Shown here: piece by piece, positions 1 through 10,947 of the stretch
Position numbering within the stretch: position 1 is the first letter of the stretch
Layout of the letters: each line of letters begins with the position of its first letter
NCBI GenBank assembly: GCA_930367215.1
Contig: OV884058.1
Location: 170,110,478-170,174,477 of the forward strand
Direction of reading: 5' to 3'
Length of the DNA: 64,000 bases
From: Pollenia angustigena
Taxonomy: Eukaryota; Arthropoda; Insecta; Diptera; Polleniidae
The notes under the pieces: generated by a model
Seen by the model: only the letters and a program-made list of their open reading frames with translations
Database searches by the model: none
Told to the model about the DNA's origin: nothing
Translations under genes and position numbers: made by a program

Positions 1-57
1 CGGTAGATATCATGATATGATACACCAATCACAAGCTTTGCCAACTAAGGCCTTTCT

Positions 58-240
58 GCATAGCCGGCCTGCGGCCGGACCCAATGACTTTTTCCTCTAT
101 GGTATACCAAACACCGGCTATGGTATACCAAAAAAATACCGACTCGACCCGGCTACGCAGCGAAGCTTTAGTCAGCGAAGCCGGTGTTTGGTATACCATA
201 GAGGCAAAAGTCATTGCGCCCGGCCGTAGGCCGGTTATGC
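58..240. repeat. Foldback repeat with 62-bp inverted arms
   Basis: Arms at 58-119 and 179-240 are inverted copies differing at only a few positions. Each contains the block ATGGTATACCAAACACCGGC and an outer GC-rich CGGCCTGCGGCCGG-like block. The loop (120-178) repeats the GGTATACC word and carries AAGCTTTAGTCAGCGAAGCC. A related unit (AAGCTTTGCCAACTAAGGCC) lies just outside at 34-53, and a diverged one lies at about 7160-7205, so this is a dispersed family. No coding potential; a non-autonomous foldback element is the simplest reading. Confidence 0.75.
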
Positions 241-320
241 TTGATAGCTTTATTTATCGAAGCCCCAAAAAATATATTGGGGCTTTATTTCATAATGATT
301 TTTTGGAGGATAATTTCATA

Positions 321-470
321 TGAAATAATACCCCAATTAAAAAATTGAAATAACACCCTAAACTAAATGAAATAACCCCCAAAAATCGTTTTTGTTGTTC
401 TCTGTACAGACTTTTGGGGGGTTTTTTCATTATTTTTTTGGGGGGTTATATTTTTTGGGGAGTTATTTCA
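321..470. repeat. Small MITE-like inverted repeat
   Basis: The ends are TGAAATAATACCCC and GGGGAGTTATTTCA, which are inverted copies. The interior repeats TGAAATAAC with C runs on the left and G runs with TTATTTCA on the right, so most of the 150 bp can fold on itself. No target duplication is clear. No coding capacity. Confidence 0.6.
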
Positions 471-497
471 TGCCGCCATTTAAAACATAGATAGAAA

Positions 498-690
498 CAT
501 ATTCATATAGACACATAAGATATGCATTTTTTTAAGAAATAGAACCAAGAGGGGCGATAGAAAGATCCATATTCATATAGGCACATAAGCTATGCAGTTT
601 TTCAAAAATAAAACAACGGAGGGATTGAAATCATATATACATATATATATTTTCATATAGCCACATTAGCTATGCATTTTTCAAAACTAG
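498..690. repeat. Three-copy degenerate tandem repeat
   Basis: Three copies of a roughly 45-bp unit with the core CATATTCATATAG.CACAT and then AGCTATGCA.TTTTTCA begin near 498, 569 and 645. They are separated by variable A-rich or AT-dinucleotide spacers. No gene overlaps it. Confidence 0.6.
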
Positions 691-728
691 GTCCCAAATA
701 GATACACTTGCAAAAATTTGTTCTTATA

Positions 729-784
729 CACCGTGGTGTAGGGAATCATATGGTCGGGCTTGACCAACTATACTTTCTTACGTG
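729..784 (-). repeat. End fragment of dispersed hairpin repeat HpB
   Basis: The reverse complement reads CACGTAAGAAAGTATAGTTG, then a GGTCAAGCCCGACC-type hairpin, then CCCTACACCACGGTG. This is the same terminus seen at 7741 and 54814 (CAAGTAAGAAAGT, hairpin, TATGAT-ACCC). Only the end is recognisable here. Confidence 0.55.
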
Positions 785-874
785 TTCCAAAACTGAATGT
801 GGAGATTATAATTTCATCTGTACAAAAAAATTTCGAAATTTTAATAAAAAAATTATTTTTTTTTTCAGAAAAAC

Positions 875-1184
875 CTTTCTTAAAGTAAATTTTATTGCGG
901 AATTTCGGTTTTTTTTTTAGTTTTTCAATAAGCTAAAGCGTTTTTGAGTTACGCGAACATATGTTGTGCAACATTCCTAATTTTCGAAATAACGGTATAT
1001 CGCAAAAACCAAAGCTAACATAAAGAAAAAGTTTTAACTTTCTTAAAGTAAATTTTATTGCGGAATTTCGGATTTTTTTAGTTTTTCAATAAGCTGAAGC
1101 GTTTTTGAGTTACGCGAACATATGTCGTGCAACATCCTTAATTTCGAAATAACGGTATATCTCGAAAACCAAAGCTAACCTAAA
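875..1184. repeat. Two-unit tandem duplication, about 147 bp each
   Basis: Two direct copies (about 875-1024 and 1039-1184) share CTTTCTTAAAGTAAATTTTA, then GCGTTTTTGAGTTACGCGAA, then AACGGTATATC and AAACCAAAGCTAAC. They differ by scattered substitutions and T-run length. No reading frame is maintained. Confidence 0.8.
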
Positions 1185-3540
1185 AAAACTGCTAGCTTCA
1201 CTGGATTCAGCGACCCCGAATTAGGTTAAAAATCTTTCGTTCGTATCATACTAAAATATTAAACAGCAAATACTTTAATCTATCTATACAATATATAATT
1301 TCTTAGTATGTCAGGATGTTTGCATGTATGTACTATTCTTTCCGCAACTTTCTGAAGCCATCTGATGACATAGGATGCTGAAATTTGGCACACTTGAAGT
1401 ACTTTCTCTGCGGAAGATCGTAACGAAGCCATTTTTTTTTGATTTTCGGCTTTTAAACTAGTATAACTATAAAGATCTAATAGAAAAGATGTTTTTTTTA
1501 TAACATGGGGAACTTTGGGCCTCAATCGGCACGGCTATGCACCGTCGGATTGACCTGAAAAATTAGATCATGATTTCCTACACCAAACGTCATATTTTAA
1601 GTAGCGCAAACAATTAAATTTAAAAAAAAAATTGCGACCAGTCTACCAAGTACACGTGTTGGACTTTACATCTAAGTGAATAAGTAAGACTTGGTGTTGT
1701 TTTCTATCTCGAAAACTACATTAGGACTTATGGGAATTCACATATCGATAGAGGAAAAATTCTGATTCCAACAGTAAAAAAACGTATTTTGAAAAAAACA
1801 TGAATTAGTTACTGTATCTCTCCCCTACTGGACTTCTGTTACATTTTTTAGCACGGTTTGCATATTTTTAATAAATTAATATAACTCTCAAAATATACTA
1901 AGGTTAAATAATTAATTTTTCTGGTGAACTATAGTGTTTTGCAAAACTGGTTCGATCCCATATAGATTGTAGCAACACTCGTTTCTCGCGAAAATTCGTA
2001 GCAAAACTGTTTCGTTCCAAAATTAAATCCATTTATTTTCTATATTTCAGTTAGTTTAAATTGTTTAACTGTTGAGTTTTTAATCAAGAATGGCATAACA
2101 CTTTAGAATCAAAAAAGTTCAACTAGTTTGGTCCATCTAATCGGGCGCTATGTTTTTTTCATTTTCCCAAAAGTCGAATAAAGTGTCACGAACGAGTTTG
2201 CGGCACGTGTAAGAATTAAAATATCGATTTGAAATTTTTACAGAATCATTTCTTGCTATTTATATTTAATCATTTAAGAGGTTGCATCCAAAAGAAAAAA
2301 GTTTAAAGTAAAATAAGGACCAGTTTCATATACATTTAGCATCAAAGTTAGAGTAGAAGTCGGAATTAGAGTCGTCGGAGTTGGAGTCAGAGTCGGAGCC
2401 GTACTTAAAAAATTTCAGAGGGTGTATTCGGAGTTTGAACTATTTCTTGACAAATCCACAGCCTTGGTTAAAACGTTTTATTAGTTTGATAAATTTTGTT
2501 TCAAATTTGGGAAGGCTGGATGCAGTGCACATCACATAGTTTTTTTGATGTGTGTATTATAATTGACGCATCGCACCAAATACTCTTCATTACGTAATAT
2601 AATTTTACACATGATTCCAAAATCATTTAACTGAAAATTGTTTATGCAAATTTTATTGCAAATGACTCAATCGTAAACAAATAAGAACGAAAACCAAGTA
2701 AACACAATACCAGCAAAATAAATAAATAAAAATTAAACGATTATTGACAATCAAGTGGGCTTCTGTCTGCAGCAACAACAGCATTATCACTGCATTCTGA
2801 ACAAGTTCATTCAGCCGCTGCCTTAGTTACATATTTACACCCCATGTTAAAACTTTTACTAACAATAGGAAGCTAAAAGAGTAGTCACTTCTCAGCTTTA
2901 CAGATTACTTTTGGACAAAGAGTTCGACATGCTGCAAACATCGAAAATTAAAATCATAACAACTGTTTACAAAGCATTTACTTTGGGATACGTACTATTT
3001 TATGGTAATGCACTCAAATTTACAACAAAAGCAACAACGTCATTCATTTTTAAACGCCACAGGCTGCCAAAGCTTCGGTTGGGTAGAAAAAAGTCATGTA
3101 AAAAAAAGCTGTTTGCAATAATGTTTAAATAAAAGCCAGCCTAAAAAGCTGTTGAGTTTTAAAGTTGTAAAAACAAATAAATGCTTACAAAAAGAGGCAA
3201 TCCAAAGTGGCCTAAAGAAATTGTACTTGTCTCTGGGGACACTCAAAAGCATTTAACTAAAGAGAAACTATTCTTTTGAGATCTAATGTAAATCCTTAAT
3301 ACTACATCAGGTAAAAACTTAAATAAAGTTCGGAGAGGGACATTTTGGTTTAGCCTAAATGACAATTAATTTTCGTATTAATAAGATTTTAGTACGACAT
3401 TTTTAATTTGTCGTGTGATAAAAGTTGTTAGACGGGAGAAGTTACTAAAATCTGTGCGGCGGTGTATAATTGTGTTTGGTGACTTCGCAATATTAAAAAC
3501 GTTTGGCAATAAGTGTCACGCATTGTATAATTATTTTATC
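1185..3540. other. No gene recognised; AT-rich single-copy-like DNA
   Basis: Short frames at 1280-1525 (minus), 2911-3132 and 3415-3732 (plus) have no recognisable motif and contain mostly A/T-rich codons. About 2760-3150 is less repetitive and could be host intergenic or intronic sequence. The only structure seen is a short hexamer-type repeat near 2345. Confidence 0.6.
2345..2402. repeat. Imperfect GAGTCGGAGT-type simple repeat
   Basis: GTTAGAGTAGAAGTCGGAAT is followed by GTCGGAGTTGGAGTCAGAGT and GGAGCC: a degenerate repeat of RGAGTC/GGAGTY, purine-rich on the plus strand. Confidence 0.6.
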
Positions 3541-3552
3541 ACATATGTATAT

Positions 3553-6500
3553 ATATATATTGATTCCTATGGTTCCAAATTGGAACAAAGGGCCGTAACG
3601 AAATTCTTCCATTGGGATCTGTCCTGTGCGATTTGTCTGATCTCAGACCAAGTTTTTCTTATTTCGCTAATTTTGGATTCTAGTTGCCTTCTCCAGGTGT
3701 TAGCTGGTCTACCTCTTCTTCTGCTGCCATGAGGGTTCCAATCAATTGCCATCTTTGATATATAATCATGGGGTCTTCTCAAAATATGACCAACCCAGCT
3801 CCATTTCCTCTTTGCAATTTCTATGCGAATTGGTATTTCACCTGTTCTTTGCCAGAGGTCTCTGTTGGAAACTACGTTCGGCCAAAATATTCACAAAATT
3901 TTTCGCAAACAACGATTAACAAATACTTGCAGGGATTGAATGTCGCTTGCAGTAGAGTTCCAGGACTCACATCCATATAGCAGGATAGAGCGAACATTAG
4001 AGGAAAAAAGGCGAAGCTTAGTTTTTATATGTATTTGTGGTGACTTCCATACTCTTTGTAATGCACCAAAAGACTGTTTTGCTTTCCTTATGCGATATGC
4101 AATATCATCACGTGAGCCGCCTGTTGTTGATATGATACTTCCTAAGTAGCAAAACGATTGGACGTCCTCGAGTTCTATGTTGTTTACTCGGAACTTGGAG
4201 AGATTTGTCGAATTCATACGTAGAACCTTAGTTTTGTCGAAGTTAATGTGAAGACCGACACCAGATGCTAGCTGATGTATCTGATCCAATTTGGCTGACA
4301 TGTCGGTAAAGTTATGTGCGAGCAGGCAAATATCATCAGCGTAGTCAAGGTCTTCCAATCGACCATTCATACCTCACGTAATGCCTCTTTTTATTCGGGT
4401 TGTTTGCTGCATAATTGAATCCAATACAATATTGAATAACAGCGGAGATAGGATACATCCCTGTCGTACCCCAGTGCTTATACCAATCGGATTGCTTAAC
4501 GTGCGTTCATGCAGTACTCGACTTGTTGAGTTGCCATACAAAGCTTTGATTAAGTCGATTAGCACAGGTGGAACTCCCTTGCATCGAAGTGCGTGCCAAA
4601 TTGCCTGATGGTGGATCGTATCGAATGCTTTGGCGAAGTCGATAAATATCAAGTATAATGGAGATCTCCATTCCACCGACTGTTCCACTATGATCCTTAG
4701 ACTATTTATATGATCGGTGCAAGATCGGTGTGGTCTGAAACCAGCTTGCTCATTTCGAAGATCTGCTGAAATTGATGATGCCAGTCTAGCATGGATTATA
4801 TTCGCTAACACCTTGTTAATCATGGTTAAAAGAGTTATACCCCGCCAATTTTTACACTCTGTTAAGTCTCCTTTCTTGGGTAGTTTTATTATCATTCCCT
4901 AACTTAGTTCAGCAGGAAGAGAGTGTGATGTCCAAAAGTCTCTGATAATAGGGTAGATTATTTTAGCGCTAAGAGTCGGATCAGCCTTAAGCAGTTCAGG
5001 GTTAATGTTGTCTACGCCTGGTGCCTTGCCATTCTTCAGTGCACGTATTGCAGTGACGATCTCAGTTTCGTCTGGGCAAACTGTATTTATGTCGGATCTG
5101 ATTTGATGTGAAGTACAGTGACATTGCCAGACTGTTGTGGGTTGCGGAATTGACAGTATGCCGGCATAATAGTCGGACCATATTGCCAGTTGCCGCTCCC
5201 CGGACGCGGCAGTTCCTCCCAACGGATCTTTAAGGGGATATGTGGTTGAACGGTAGTTCCCTGATATTTGCTTTGCAATTTTGTACAAATCTCTACTTCG
5301 ATGTGTATCGGCAGCTGACTGTGCTTCTATGGCCATATTTTCCACCCAAACCCGTTTGTCTCGTCGCGCACTTCGTTTAACCTGGCGATTTAGACTGGTA
5401 TACTGTGCCTGAAGGATAAATTTAGAAGCTCTTGTTCGGGCAACGTTAATGGAGCCTTTAAGTTGTCTTCTATCTTCAATAAGTTGCCAGGTAGCGTCTG
5501 AGATCCATACTTTACGCTTAGGTTGAGGATGACCAAGATGTTGCTTCGCACTGTCTGTGAAAATGTTTTTTATAGCATTCCATTGGCCTCTATTGCTGTT
5601 CGGGATATCTTCATAGCGAGTCGTTAGGGAGCCTACGTAACTTTCGAGAATATTTGAGGATTTTAATTTGGATACATCGTATCGTCTTGGCAAAGACTGT
5701 GTTGTTTGTCTTCGGATTGCACATATCCTTAATCGTATCTCTCCTACAAGTAAATGGTGGTCTGACGCTCATCTGCCCCACGCCTATTGCGCACATCTAG
5801 TAATGAACCCCGCCACTTCTTGCTTATCGCAATGTGGTCAATTTGGGTTTCTGTTCTGTGGTCGGGGGAAACCCAAGTTACTTTATGCACGTCCCTGTGA
5901 GGGAAAATAGTGCCACCGATTGTAAGACCACTGCTTGCACATATCCCGGTAAATAATTCGCCGTTCTCGTTCATTTGCCCCAGTCCATGAGTTCCCATAA
6001 CGGACTCAATATTCGTGTTAACTGAGCCCACTTGAGCGTTGAAATCACCGGTAAGAAGTAAAATATCACCACTAGGTGTGTCTTTTATTACCTTTTCCAG
6101 GAGGCTGTAGAAGTCTTCTTTGTCATTGGGGTCTGAGATTTCAGTGGGGGCGTAGCATTGAATGCATGTGATGTTACGAGCACGGGTGTGCAGACGTATG
6201 GATATAATCCTATAAGAATGTGGTTTCCATGCCATTAGGGCGCTCTTGGCCTCTCTAGAAAGAAGGAATCCTACGCCGCTCGATCGAGGGAGTCCACTTG
6301 GCTTGCCAGAATATAAAAAGGTTATGTCACCGTCGGTTGTTATTGTGCCATTATCAGGCCACCTTGTTTCACATAAACCAAGGAAGAGAAGGTTGTAGTT
6401 CTTGAATTCCTTGTAAATTTGGGCCAATCTTGATGGTTCCAGAAGCGTTCTAATATTCCATGTTCCGAATCGTGTCCTTGATTTAAAGCTAAAAGTCGTC

Positions 6501-6870
6501 AACAATTGGGGATCATTTTGGTTTCCATTCGTTGTGGTTTCTGAAATCAGTAGAGTTTAAGATGAACCGATGATTAGCCGATCGCATCCGATTCTGGTAC
6601 CGGGATTGCCGATTGTAGCATCCAGAAATGCTGTTTTTTCAACGAGTTGTTGAGATTGGCTATTGAGTGGCGCCAATTACTCGCCACGCCGTTCCAAGGA
6701 TCATTGGCAACTCGGGTATTTACAGGTGTTCTAAACGAGACCCCCCGAGACTCTCCCCTTGGGACCGCTGACTTGTCCGCGACTGCTTATTTTATTCGCA
6801 GCATCCCAACATATCTGCTGGGGATTCCACTATCCGCAACCCGTGGACGCGTCTGATAGCATTCAGCTAT
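3553..6870 (-). mobile_element. Near full-length RTE-like LINE
   Basis: A non-LTR retrotransposon in minus orientation. One long ORF encodes an N-terminal AP-type endonuclease and a reverse transcriptase. The stop codon (3567-3569) is followed by only about a dozen bases and then an (AT)n tail at 3545-3560. A single ORF, a very short 3' UTR and a microsatellite tail are typical of the RTE clade, so I favour RTE-like; the exact clade is not proven. The GC-richer leader (about 6506-6870) lacks a clear ORF. The 5' boundary is set where composition changes and is approximate. No clear target duplication was found. Confidence 0.85.
3567..6505 (-). pseudogene. Endonuclease/reverse transcriptase polyprotein of RTE-like LINE, one frameshift and three stops
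   Basis: About 980 codons. The endonuclease half (6505 to about 5770) shows GTWNIRTL, LCETRW, LTGDFNAQVG and IDHIAISKKW; the last endonuclease motif SDHHLL is reached only after a single frameshift near 5765-5775. From there to 3567 one frame runs through, interrupted by TAG at 4899-4901, TGA at 4374-4376 and TGA at 3891-3893. The reverse transcriptase shows KKGDLTECKNWRGITLL, FIDFAKAFD, GVRQGCILSPLLFN and YADD (the metal-binding aspartates are kept). The C-terminus carries WSWVGHILRRP and GRPANTWRRQLE, a tail common in this LINE group. The product would nick DNA and copy its own RNA by target-primed reverse transcription. The small number of lesions suggests recent inactivation. The Met at 6505 is taken as start because it directly precedes the endonuclease domain; an upstream extension is not excluded. 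Confidence 0.88.
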
Positions 6871-7370
6871 GCTTCCCGAGGCAGTAAGTACCATGTAGTA
6901 TGTAATTTTACACATTACATGCTACTTAGCCACCACTTGGCAGAAAATCACATATGTAAGTATATGAAAATTTTAACACCAAAAAAGAGCATAAAAAGAG
7001 TTATATTAAAAATGTTGGGTGGAGTTCATGTGCCCGAAACTAAAAATCCCAAATTTAGAATCCCGATTTCAAAATCCGGAAAATTAAACAGTTTAAAAAT
7101 CGTACGGTTGAAAGCATGGTTTGGCTTTCGAAAATGCGCAAGGATTTGTTTCTCTTTGGTATAAAGAACACTGGCTTCGCTAACTAAAGCTTCTCTGTAT
7201 GAAAATATTTTAATAAACCTTGTATAAACCTGTTTAATTGTTATGAATACTGGGTTAGGTTTTATCATGAAATTTTCATGATAAAACCTAAATGTTTCGC
7301 AGCAAATCGTCGGCTTAGACCTGCTAAATCCACCTTTTAAGTAAATTGAGATTTTAATGCCGTATGGTAG
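6871..7370. other. Spacer with small hairpins, no gene
   Basis: Contains a short inverted repeat near 6890-6930 (TAGTATGTAAT paired with ATTACATGCTA), a unit related to the 58-240 foldback (about 7160-7205, CACTGGCTTCGCTAACTAAA) and the palindrome at 7255-7291. Frames at 6919-7164 and 7026-7268 overlap on opposite strands and look fortuitous. Confidence 0.55.
7255..7291. repeat. 37-bp near-perfect palindrome
   Basis: TTAGGTTTTATCATGAAA is followed directly by its inverted copy TTTCATGATAAAACCTAA; only the centre is unpaired. It could be the relic of a small foldback element or an excision product. No terminator or promoter role is implied. Confidence 0.75.
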
Positions 7371-8532
7371 CAGTGTTGCTGAAACTTGGTGACCAAAAAT
7401 GGCTAAATTTACGGAAAAAAATGGCTAAAAATGGGCTAAAAAATGGCTAAAAGCTTTTTTAAATAAAAACACATTAAAATTCAATAACAAACCAGAAATA
7501 AATCATTTTAAGTTGTTTACGATGAAATTGTGAGTTAAGATCAATTTGTTAAATAAGAATAATTAATATTAAAATAAATTAATATTAAAAAATATTAAAA
7601 AAAATTCGATGTCGTTATTGTTCATCTCATAGAAATCACTTATTAGTTTCAAATAATCATAAGTTTTCAATAAAGTGAAGGTAAATCATAATCACGACAA
7701 CATTTACCCAACCTTTTGAGTCCAGATCTACAATAAAAAACAAGTAAGAAAGTGTAGTCGGTTAAACCCGACTTTATGATACCCTACACCACATTAGAAC
7801 CTTTGTACCAAATTTTATCAAATAATCTCTAAATTGCGACCTGTACTATGCGCACAAGGCTTACATGGACAGCCAGCCAGCCGGATAAACATCGTTAATT
7901 TGACTTAGAAAGTGATTCTGAGTTAATCGGTATGCGTAAAGCACAAACGCATAGTACCCTCTCCACTATTATGGTGGTGGTATTAATATTGTATTGTTAT
8001 GGTAAAAATATTTACCTAATTGATAAAATCGAATTAACGGTTGCTTAATGTAACCTATTTCTCAAATTACTTTTAACAATGTTTACTTGGCTAAACACCC
8101 TCTCTACTTCAGCATTAGACCATGGAAGTGAGAGCAACTTTATAGTCAATTCTGAAATTTCTAAAACAATTTTGTTACCGCCTGCATCCCTTTATTGAAA
8201 TACTTGCAACCAGAAAGAAACAGCGATGTTTTTTGTTGGCCCATTTTATAAATTTAATAGTGGAATACTGTTCCTTTATTTTGAAAGATGTTTATAGCGA
8301 TTTTCAACATTTGTAAAAGTTGTGATTTAAATTAAAGGCGTTTTAATTGTTCAAAATCTTTATTTTACTTTTATAAATTTTTATAATAAAATAAGAATTA
8401 TTCTTTTAAAAGAAAAACGGCAAAAAAAATTATGGCTAAACAAGTTGAAAAATGGCTAAAAAAAATGGCTAATGGCTAAACTCGTTTTTTAATGGCTAAA
8501 CAGGGTGAAAAATGGCTAAATTGGCAACACTG
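7371..8532. mobile_element. Non-autonomous hAT element with perfect 8-bp TSD
   Basis: The ends are CAGTGTTGC and its inverse GCAACACTG. The flanks are TATGGTAG (7363-7370) and TATGGTAG (8533-8540), a perfect 8-bp duplication as expected for the hAT superfamily. The word ATGGCTAAA occurs about four times near the left end (7398-7455) and about six times near the right end (8432-8522), all in the same orientation. No transposase frame remains. An HpB repeat is nested inside at 7741-7982. Confidence 0.92.
7741..7982. repeat. Complete HpB repeat nested in hAT element
   Basis: Begins CAAGTAAGAAAGTGTAGTCG with the hairpin GTCGGTTAAACCCGAC, carries a GGACAGCCAGCCAGCC microsatellite near 7866, and ends in a second hairpin TACCCTCTCC...GGTGGTGGTA. 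It is preceded by an A run (7735-7740). This two-hairpin plan matches the larger HpA family, suggesting a Helentron/DINE-like non-autonomous element; that class assignment is an inference. Confidence 0.65.
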
Positions 8533-8746
8533 TATGGTAGAGAAAGATATGCCTCGTCGACCAGCATGTAGTTTTACTTCAATTTGTGCCCTGAAGTGTG
8601 TCAAATCAACAATATGTTTGGTTTTCCTCTCAAGCAGCAAATAGGAAAAATAAAAAGTTTTTTATCTCTCCTGTAAAATTTGTTAAAAGGGAGTTAGCAG
8701 GTTTACAATCTAAGCCGACGAAATGTTTTATATTATGGATTGGGAC

Positions 8747-9546
8747 CAGGGCTGTCAGGTATGGCGATTTCTCGACAAACGTGGCGATTTTGAAACGTGT
8801 TTGGCGATTTCTGACATAGCTGGCGATTATCTTGGCTATTTTTACCATTTATATTATTTCGGCGCTTTTAATTTTTTGTTATCATTACTAACATAAAAAA
8901 AACTTGCAACTTTTTTTCACATGATTTTTGTTTTGTTATCATATTAAGGCCCGTTTTCACAACTTAGCGATAGCTAAAGGTAGGATTTTATCAACCGTAT
9001 AAAAAGTGTTCCATTATTACAACTTAACTTTTACCTACCAGGCACGATGAGCATTAATTTACTTTATCGCTCACTTTAGGTTAAAGTAAAGTTTTAATAA
9101 TGAAACATTATTTATAAGAGCGGTTAAAGTCTACTTTTAGCTATCGGTAAGATGTGAAAACGGGCCTAAGTGAATTTTATATTCAGTCACTAATTAATTC
9201 AAATATGTATGTATACAGTTCAAAACATCAGCAATAAAATCGGTGAGGCTGAAGTGTACGATCTTATAGACTTATGTACTTAATTTAAGTTTTTTAACTG
9301 AATACATATATGATCTCCATTTTATGTTATTTAGAAAAATATTACAGAAACAACACAAAATTTACTTTTGGCGACTTTTTTTTTAATTTTCTCAGTTTTT
9401 GGCGATTTTTGACTGAAATATTATACTAGCGTTTTTTGTATGCAAAATTTAATTAAAAAAAAATTACAAAAACTGAACAAAATTGACGTTTGGCGATTTC
9501 TTACATCCGGTTTGGCGATGGAGCTCAAAAAAATCTGACAACCCTG
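8747..9546. mobile_element. Non-autonomous hAT element with perfect 8-bp TSD
   Basis: Ends are CAGGGCTGTCAG and its inverse CTGACAACCCTG. Flanks are ATTGGGAC at 8739-8746 and ATTGGGAC at 9547-9554. Subterminal word TGGCGATTT is repeated at 8763, 8781, 8801 and 8821 on the left and near 9369, 9400, 9490 and 9512 on the right, in one orientation. A 221-bp MITE (8947-9167) is nested inside. No transposase. Confidence 0.92.
8947..9167. mobile_element. MITE nested in hAT element
   Basis: Termini AGGCCCGTTTTCACAACTTA and the inverse of AGGCCCGTTTTCACATCTTA, continuing inward as GCGATAGCTAAA versus CCGATAGCTAAA, so the TIR is about 38 bp. The size and the TTAGCGAT-type subterminal sequence resemble the MITE at 62682-63795. 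Flanks show no clear target duplication (TTA/AAG). Confidence 0.8.
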
Positions 9547-9577
9547 ATTGGGACCTATTGCCATATTGATACCGTAA

Positions 9578-10758
9578 AGCCTGGTACTCTGTTCGGTATT
9601 TCGTGCGAAATGTTTTCAAACTCAATATGAAAAAAAATTTCTGTGAAATACAAACGAAAAAATTGTGATAGAGTTGTACTCTGTTTATATACGAAAACCA
9701 TGCGAAATGCTTCTAGCAACATTTTTATTTTCCGTGCGAAACAAGTGCAATTGCTATTATGTATTTCGCACGGAATTTTAAGCAACAACTAATCATTTTT
9801 TGTAATATTTTTTTTATTTTGTTTTTGTGAAGTGGAGTTTATAACAAGCGTTTCAAAAATAAAAATGTAGAAAAGTGCAAAAATTAATAATCAAATGAAA
9901 TTTTTTTGTTTTTTACTATAGAAAATAATTAAAATAAAATTGTTTTACTTTTTTTTAATGACATTTATCAAAACACATGGTTTTGTCATAGATGGGGGTA
10001 GTGCACTTGTTTAAAATTATTGTAATAATTTTGTTAATGTTAAGTGATGTACTGAAAATTTTCAATCTCACTACACATAAGTGACTATAATGTTAAAACA
10101 TTTTGTGCTAAAAAATAGTTTGATTTAAAATCAAGCAAACATCAGTTTTTTGCAATTTTTTTTTTCTTCACTTATTTGACTAAAAATTTTGCACACAATT
10201 TAAAATACAAAACTTGTGTTTGCATGATTAAATCCTAGAGTTATTCCGTTATTGACAGAATTTCATTTAGTTTAATATTCTATGATTATGCATATCATCG
10301 GAAAAATCAAAAACCATGCAAGTACTAAATTAAATGTTTTTAAATTTTAGTGATATTTTGTTTTCGTACAGCGTTTTGATTGCAAGTTCATTGAGTGCAG
10401 ATTTTATGCAGACAATCACAGTTGGCGGCAGTGAAAAAATTTACAATACCAATTAATTTTTTTAAGTGCTAGTGAAAAAAATACAAATCATCACTAAAGC
10501 TGCTACAAATTTGTAAAAAATAATTTATTGTAGTTTTATTAAGTGAGAGTGCAATGTTGATTTAAGTCAACATTTATTGTACTCCCACATCTATGGTTTT
10601 TGCTTACCTTCAAAAATAATGTTGCAAACTTGTAACTAATAAAAACAGTAAGTTTTTGAAAACCGCGGGATAGATAATATTGATACATGACAAAATTTTC
10701 GTGTGAAATAATCAATGTTGCTCAACATTTTTCGCAGGTTCGAACAGAGTACTAGGCT
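9578..10758. mobile_element. MITE-like element, TIR AGCCTGGTACTCTGTTCG
   Basis: The left end AGCCTGGTACTCTGTTCG (9579 on) is the inverse of the right end CGAACAGAGTACTAGGCT (with G to A at one site). Further subterminal matches include TTTCGTGCGAAATG on the left against TTTCGCAGG-type sequence on the right. The 9555-9788 minus frame is fortuitous. A second inverted-repeat element lies inside (9987-10595). No transposase and no certain target duplication. Confidence 0.7.
9987..10595. mobile_element. Nested MITE with TIR CATAGATGKGGG
   Basis: Left CATAGATGGGGGTAGTGCAC and the inverse of right CATAGATGTGGGAGTACAAT pair over about 20 bp with mismatches. Inner stretches such as AAGTGATG and AAGTGAGAG sequences are also related. 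It sits inside the 9578-10758 element. Non-coding. Confidence 0.55.
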
Positions 10759-10947
10759 CATTACAGATATTTTTCTTCGTTCAAATTTCACAAGCTAACA
10801 GAAGGAATACAAATGTAAGAATATGTATATACTTACAACTACAATTCGAGTCGGAAAGAACCCAACCAATTGTAGGGGGATGTAAGAAAAAATAAATTCA
10901 CTGTTTATTGTTGGTGTTTTGTTTAAGCTTTGATATTGTTACAAGTA

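Noticed and set aside
875..1184. Repeated units that could suggest a CRISPR array
   Set aside because: Only two long diverged units without spacers; eukaryotic repeat context.
2911..3132. 73-codon plus ORF in single-copy-like DNA
   Set aside because: No domain, no splice support and ordinary length for chance in this composition.
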